From Myxococcales bacterium (lineage in GTDB: Bacteria; Myxococcota_A; Polyangia; Haliangiales; Haliangiaceae), in NCBI GenBank assembly GCA_028287115.1, contig JAQBQF010000095.1, forward strand, positions 30,967 through 94,966: 64,000 nt of DNA, read 5' to 3'. The notes below the pieces were generated by a model that had not been told where the DNA came from, ran no database searches, and worked only from the letters and a program-made list of their open reading frames with translations. Both the position numbers and the translations under genes were made by a program. Of the stretch, positions 59,808-64,000 are shown piece after piece (positions within the stretch are counted from its first letter, which is position 1; each line of letters starts with the position of its first letter).

Positions 59808-62800
59808 TTACCTCCCGGTTCGCCTCAGCGCCAAAACGGTCACGTCGTCGTTGAGCGGCTGGTCGGCCATGAACCGAAACACGTCCGAAATGATCGAATC
59901 GCACAGCGCTCGCGGGCCGAGCTCTCCCGCCTGGCGCAGGTGACGCACGAGACGATTGTTGCCGTATTGCACGCCGGCGCGAGTGGCGGCTTCGACGAGG
60001 CCGTCCGAGTAGAGAACCACCGTGTCTCCTTCCTCCAGGAGGATGGAGCCTTCGTAGAAGCGTGCGTCAGTTGTATCGCCGAGGCGGCTGCTCGGTTTCG
60101 CGTTTAACTTCGTCACGGTATCGCCCCGGATCAGCAAGGGTGCCGGAGCGCCACCAATCGCATAGCGCAGCTCGCCGCTCGGAGTATGCAGATCGACCAC
60201 GCAGGCGCTCATGTCCAACGACTTCGAACGGCAGAACACATTGTTGATCAGGCTCGCGAGCGCCGCCGGGGAATGAGGAATCGAAAGCACCTCCTTGAAG
60301 CCTGCGTACACATGGTCCGGGACCTTGCCCTCAAGGGCCCGCAAGACCTGATCTGTGCAGCTGGACGTGTAGAGCCAGCCGTCGAGGAGCTCGATGGTCG
60401 TCTTGATGGTGTGCGCGGCCAGGGCCACGACGGTTGCCGAAACGCTATGGCCTGTGACGTCTCCGCAGATCGCGGTGAGACGGTCCCCCTCGGGAGAGCT
60501 GTGATAGCCGTGCCAGTCGCCGCCGGACATCGATGTTGTCTGGGTGAAGCTGCTGATGGCAGCGCCGGAGATCTCGAGATCGGGCTTCGGAAACGAAGCC
60601 TGCTGAATAGACCGGGCCAGCTTGAGCTCGTAGTTGATCTCGCCAAGAGCGAGCTGTGCGTGACGCAACGCTAGAATGGCCGTGACCTTCGAGACGAGGA
60701 GAATCGCGTTGAACGGCTTCGTGATGAAGTCGATCACGCCCAGCTGAAAACCGACGAGCGAGTCGTCGATCCGGTCTTTGGCAGAGACGATGACCGCCGG
60801 CGTATCCCGATGGTTTGACAGTGCGCGCAGATGCTTGAGGAACATGAAGCCATCCATCCGCGGCATCATCACGTCGAGGAGGATCAGCTCGGGCGAGTCC
60901 CTCTCGAGCACCGCGAGGGCCTCGACTCCGTCCTTCGCGAGGACGGTGCGATAGTTCGCCGCCTCGAGGTGGGACTTCAGGATCTCGAGATTGATCGGAT
61001 TGTCGTCCACGCAAAGGATCAGCTCGTTGGCGCCCGGGAGCGGCACACCGGCGCCCTCGTACGTCGCGGTCTCGTAGACGGGCTCGGCCGCGGCAGATGC
61101 CGAGCGAACGTGTCCCGGCGTGTGAACGTGCTCCGTCGTTTGCTTGAGCGCACGCTTCAGCCGCGCCATCAACTCCTCCGGCTCAAACGGCTTGATCAAG
61201 TAGTCGACCGCCCCATGATCGATCGCTAACAGGGTGTCCTGCAGAGTCCCCGTCTTAGCCGTCAGCAGGATCACCGGCGGCGCGCCGAGCGACCCATCCT
61301 CGGTTACTGCTCTGCACAGATCGTAGCCTGTCATCCCGGGCATCATCACGTCGCTGATGATCGCGTGCGGTCGCTCGCTCCGCGCGATGCGCAGCGCCTC
61401 ATCTCCCGACAGCGCGCGCAACGCCTTGTAGCCCGCGTGCTCGAGCTGGATCGCGAGTGCCTCGACGTTGATCAGTTGATCGTCGACAACGAGGATCTTC
61501 TCGCCATTACCCTGACGCGACTGTCGCGCAATTCGCCGCTTCAGCTGCACGGCGATCGAGGTCAGCAGGTCGTAGTGACTGCAGGGCCGGGGGATGAACT
61601 CATTGGCACCGACCTCTCGCCCACGTAGGATCTCACCTGGGCCCGCAAACCCCGACAGCAGGATGATTGGCGTGTTGGTAAAACGCGGATCGCTGCGCAC
61701 GGTTTGGCACACATCGAAGCCGCTGACGTTGGCGAGGCGGACGTCGATCAACGTCAAGTCAGGCGGACTGAGCCCCATCATATCGAGGGTCTTACGTGGA
61801 TCGCTGAGGACTGCGACGGTGTAGCCGGCGTCACGTAGCTGCTGACGCGTCATCTCCAGTGTGAGCTCGTTGTCGTTGATGACGAGGATCGACTCGCCTT
61901 TGCCTCGTGGCGCATCCGAACGCGGCTTGAGTTGCTGGAAGATCCGGTTCAGCAGGTCCGCCGTCTCGAATGGCTTGACGATGTACGCATCGGAGGCGAC
62001 TTCTGCCGCCGCATGGAGATCGGCGGGTGTACTCGCCTGCGCGGTCACCGCGAACACCGGAATCTTGGCGAACCGGACCTCACGCTTGATCTCGCGACAC
62101 AGCTCGAGGCCGGAGCGCCCTGGCATGCGCACGTCGGTGAGGACGAGATCGACGTGGTGCGCGTGAACGACCGCGAGAGCTTGGTCGGCGCTCGACGCGG
62201 TGATCGTGCGGTAACCCGAGTCTTCTAGCACGACCTTGAGCAGCTCTGTGTTCTCGCGATTGTCATCGACGACGAGCACGGTCTCGCCGCTGCCGCGTAG
62301 CCGCGCCGGATCGAGTGGGTTGGTGACCACAGCAGCATTGTGGAATCGGGGCCCTGCCGCCACTGCAGCACCAGTCGTCGGAACGGCCTCGGCATTGGTC
62401 TGCAGACTGAAGAAGAACCGCGTGCCCACTCCGATCCGGCTCTCGAAATCGATGTGCCCCCCATGACTCTCGACAAGCCGCTTGCTGATCGCGAGTCCCA
62501 GTCCGGTGCCTTCGTACTGGCGGCTCGTCGAACCATCGATCTGTCGGAACTCCTCGAATAGGAAGCGCCGTGCCTCCGGTGGAATGCCTCGACCGGTATC
62601 CTCGACCGAGACAATCACCTCGCCATCCTGAACCTGTGCGGAGATCTGGATCGTGCCCTGCTCCGTGAACTTGGCGGCATTCCCGAGGAGGTTGATCAAG
62701 ATTTGTAGGGTTGCCTCGCGATCCGCCCACACCGCGGGCAACGAGCTTGCGAGCTCGACGACGCACGTGATCGGCTTGCCGTGCAACAGTCCCTCGCCAA

Positions 62801-64000
62801 GAGTCGTGAGATGCGGAACCAGACTCGAGAGCTCGAGCGAACGGAACTCGAATTCCTGTCGACCGGCACGAAGCTTCGAGAACTCGAGGATGTTGCTGAC
62901 GAGATTCTTGAGTCGCTCGCCGCTCTCTTTGACCATGCGAAGGTGGTTGAGTTGTTTGGCATTGAGTGGTCCGTCAATGCCATCGAGTACAGCGCCAACC
63001 AGTCCCAGGATGCCATTGATGGGCGTGCGCAACTCGTGGGACGTATTCGCGATGAATTGATCCTTGAGCGCGTCCAACTCCTTCAGCTCCTCGTATTGCC
63101 GCTCGAGCTGAGCCCGCGACGTCCGCAGCTCGCGCACCATCGAGTCCATCGCGTCGCCTAACACTTGCACTTCCACCGCACCTGCGACTCGGGCTCGAAT
63201 CGTCAGGTCACCGGCGCCGATGCGACGAGCGGTGTCAACGAGCCGATCGAGCGGACGCGCCAGACGGCGAGACAGCAGCATGGCAATCAAGTAAGCCACG
63301 AACAGCGCCGCAGCGCCGATGCCATAGAGAAGCTTGGTCAATCGGCGCACCGGAGCGAGCGCCGTGTCGAGCGAACGAAGGATGAGGTAGTTGAGCGGTT
63401 TGACTCCGTTGTACCCAGGAAACGGGGCCATCATGGCAAGGTAGGTCGTGTCGCCAATGCTGATCTCGCTCGGCGCGCGGTTGGCAAGCAGCATCCCGAC
63501 CGAGGACGACAGCGCCGTGCGATCGACCTCTGTCTGGTCCTTCTCGAACGCCGAGACGGCTACGATCTGGCGGTCGAGCACGACCACGGCGGTACTGCCG
63601 GTTTCCCGGAATACGGTCTGCGCGACCCGGTCATCCAGCTTGTGACCGACGAGCGTGAACCCGATGGTCGTCCCGCCGAAAGCCATTCGATGCACTTGCA
63701 CCTGGAAAACCTGGCCCGCCTCCGTCATGAGCCCGTGCGCGCGGCCGACGTCGGACCGGATCGCCTCGGCGATGATCGGGCGATCGGCAAGGCTTCCCGC
63801 GCGGTCGTCTGGGTTGTGCACATCTACGATCGTGTTTCCGGTCGGATCGAGAATGAGAAACAGCTCGCTCTGCAGCAGCTTGTCCACTTCACCCGCAACA
63901 TCGATCATCGTCGCCCGGCTGATATCTTCCGTCGCAAGGACTGCCTTCAGCCGCGGTTCGTCGGAGACCACGCGTGCCTCCGACTCGAACAGTTGGTCTC
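59808..64000 (-). CDS. Giant sensor histidine kinase with four receivers and a PP2C/SpoIIE phosphatase (cut by window edge)
   Basis: The frame is open to the right edge, so at least 1397 residues. In order: an extracytoplasmic CACHE-like sensor (part), a TM near 63260-63330 (LYGIGAAALFVAYLIAMLL), HAMP (RLARPLDRLVDTARRIGAGDLTI), HisKA with NTSHELRTPING (phospho-acceptor His), HATPase (NLLGNAAKF; GTGLGLAISKRLVESHGG), then four REC domains (about 61930-62290, 61550-61900, 61150-61500, 60680-61040) and a C-terminal PP2C/SpoIIE phosphatase (about 59815-60600; MSGGDWHGYH, GDVTGHSVSATVVA, LYSDGLVEA, NDDVTVLAL). Acceptor Asp is present in all four receivers, but the second has IND for the acidic pocket and Arg for the conserved Lys. 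It resembles RsbU/RsbP-type phosphatases placed under direct His-Asp control. Converges on the STAS-kinase gene. Confidence 0.92.
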   Translation of the reverse strand, partial: DQLFESEARVVSDEPRLKAVLATEDISRATMIDVAGEVDKLLQSELFLILDPTGNTIVDVHNPDDRAGSLADRPIIAEAIRSDVGRAHGLMTEAGQVFQVQVHRMAFGGTTIGFTLVGHKLDDRVAQTVFRETGSTAVVVLDRQIVAVSAFEKDQTEVDRTALSSSVGMLLANRAPSEISIGDTTYLAMMAPFPGYNGVKPLNYLILRSLDTALAPVRRLTKLLYGIGAAALFVAYLIAMLLSRRLARPLDRLVDTARRIGAGDLTIRARVAGAVEVQVLGDAMDSMVRELRTSRAQLERQYEELKELDALKDQFIANTSHELRTPINGILGLVGAVLDGIDGPLNAKQLNHLRMVKESGERLKNLVSNILEFSKLRAGRQEFEFRSLELSSLVPHLTTLGEGLLHGKPITCVVELASSLPAVWADREATLQILINLLGNAAKFTEQGTIQISAQVQDGEVIVSVEDTGRGIPPEARRFLFEEFRQIDGSTSRQYEGTGLGLAISKRLVESHGGHIDFESRIGVGTRFFFSLQTNAEAVPTTGAAVAAGPRFHNAAVVTNPLDPARLRGSGETVLVVDDNRENTELLKVVLEDSGYRTITASSADQALAVVHAHHVDLVLTDVRMPGRSGLELCREIKREVRFAKIPVFAVTAQASTPADLHAAAEVASDAYIVKPFETADLLNRIFQQLKPRSDAPRGKGESILVINDNELTLEMTRQQLRDAGYTVAVLSDPRKTLDMMGLSPPDLTLIDVRLANVSGFDVCQTVRSDPRFTNTPIILLSGFAGPGEILRGREVGANEFIPRPCSHYDLLTSIAVQLKRRIARQSRQGNGEKILVVDDQLINVEALAIQLEHAGYKALRALSGDEALRIARSERPHAIISDVMMPGMTGYDLCRAVTEDGSLGAPPVILLTAKTGTLQDTLLAIDHGAVDYLIKPFEPEELMARLKRALKQTTEHVHTPGHVRSASAAAEPVYETATYEGAGVPLPGANELILCVDDNPINLEILKSHLEAANYRTVLAKDGVEALAVLERDSPELILLDVMMPRMDGFMFLKHLRALSNHRDTPAVIVSAKDRIDDSLVGFQLGVIDFITKPFNAILLVSKVTAILALRHAQLALGEINYELKLARSIQQASFPKPDLEISGAAISSFTQTTSMSGGDWHGYHSSPEGDRLTAICGDVTGHSVSATVVALAAHTIKTTIELLDGWLYTSSCTDQVLRALEGKVPDHVYAGFKEVLSIPHSPAALASLINNVFCRSKSLDMSACVVDLHTPSGELRYAIGGAPAPLLIRGDTVTKLNAKPSSRLGDTTDARFYEGSILLEEGDTVVLYSDGLVEAATRAGVQYGNNRLVRHLRQAGELGPRALCDSIISDVFRFMADQPLNDDVTVLALRRTGR

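Noticed and set aside
1..64000. CRISPR arrays, insertion sequences, prophage or toxin-antitoxin genes
   Set aside because: I looked for spaced direct repeats, transposase motifs and phage structural genes and found none that I could support.

Overview
The window is about 66-68% G+C, densely packed, and carries Hanks-type Ser/Thr kinases with membrane domains, FHA and STAS signalling proteins, hybrid histidine kinases, lipoproteins, a wax-ester-synthase-like acyltransferase and a large glycan operon. That mix fits a myxobacterium (Myxococcota, perhaps the Kofleriaceae/Haliangium side). This is an inference from gene content; no rRNA or phylogenetic marker is present. There is one tRNA gene (Arg-CCU), no CRISPR array, and no transposase, integrase or phage gene.

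Layout. 1-3751 (minus): a translationally coupled polyamine/membrane island of speD (AdoMet decarboxylase), a DUF4178 zinc-ribbon membrane protein, a small membrane protein, DUF350, and the membrane N-terminus of a spermidine-synthase-like protein that runs off the left edge. 4065-8848: two paralogous six-TM Ser/Thr kinases around a 49-aa membrane protein, with a convergent FHA/winged-helix protein and a lone receiver. 9164-16563: surface lipoprotein, class III aminotransferase, BON and HdeD stress-type proteins, membrane-lipid enzymes (desaturase, cyclopropane synthase) and UDP-glucose dehydrogenase.

16622-28565 (minus) is an 11-gene operon in which nearly every stop overlaps the next start: two SDR epimerase/dehydratases, an MDR dehydrogenase, a Gfo/Idh oxidoreductase, a GT4, three CgeB-like glycosyltransferase genes (one a tandem two-domain fusion), a methyltransferase, a glycoside hydrolase with permuted barrel order, and a sugar nucleotidyltransferase. 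UDP-xylose synthase (28800, divergent) and UDP-glucose dehydrogenase (15238) flank it, so UDP-glucose to UDP-glucuronate to UDP-xylose can supply an exported or surface glycan.

29721-43199: a PRTase/kinase-like fusion coupled to a dual-specificity phosphatase, an NRAMP relative, an ABC exporter, a GMC oxidoreductase with its Tat-exported small subunit, an MBL hydrolase, a degenerate J-domain/TPR protein, a Cys-rich repeat lipoprotein and a WS/DGAT acyltransferase. 43232-51508: hybrid histidine kinases, receivers, a heme oxygenase next to a kinase, a NhaR-like LysR regulator and several small proteins. 51600-56643: MarR regulator, ClC channel with CBS domains, a DUF2156 (MprF-like) protein, DUF2267 and a lipoprotein.

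The right end (57214-64000) holds the most unusual pair. A protein with two STAS-like domains, each followed by a zinc ribbon, is fused to a Hanks kinase and a C-terminal TM. It converges on a huge sensor histidine kinase with four receivers and a C-terminal PP2C/SpoIIE phosphatase. Together they look like a partner-switching circuit in which kinase, STAS substrate and phosphatase have been re-wired into two membrane proteins under His-Asp control.
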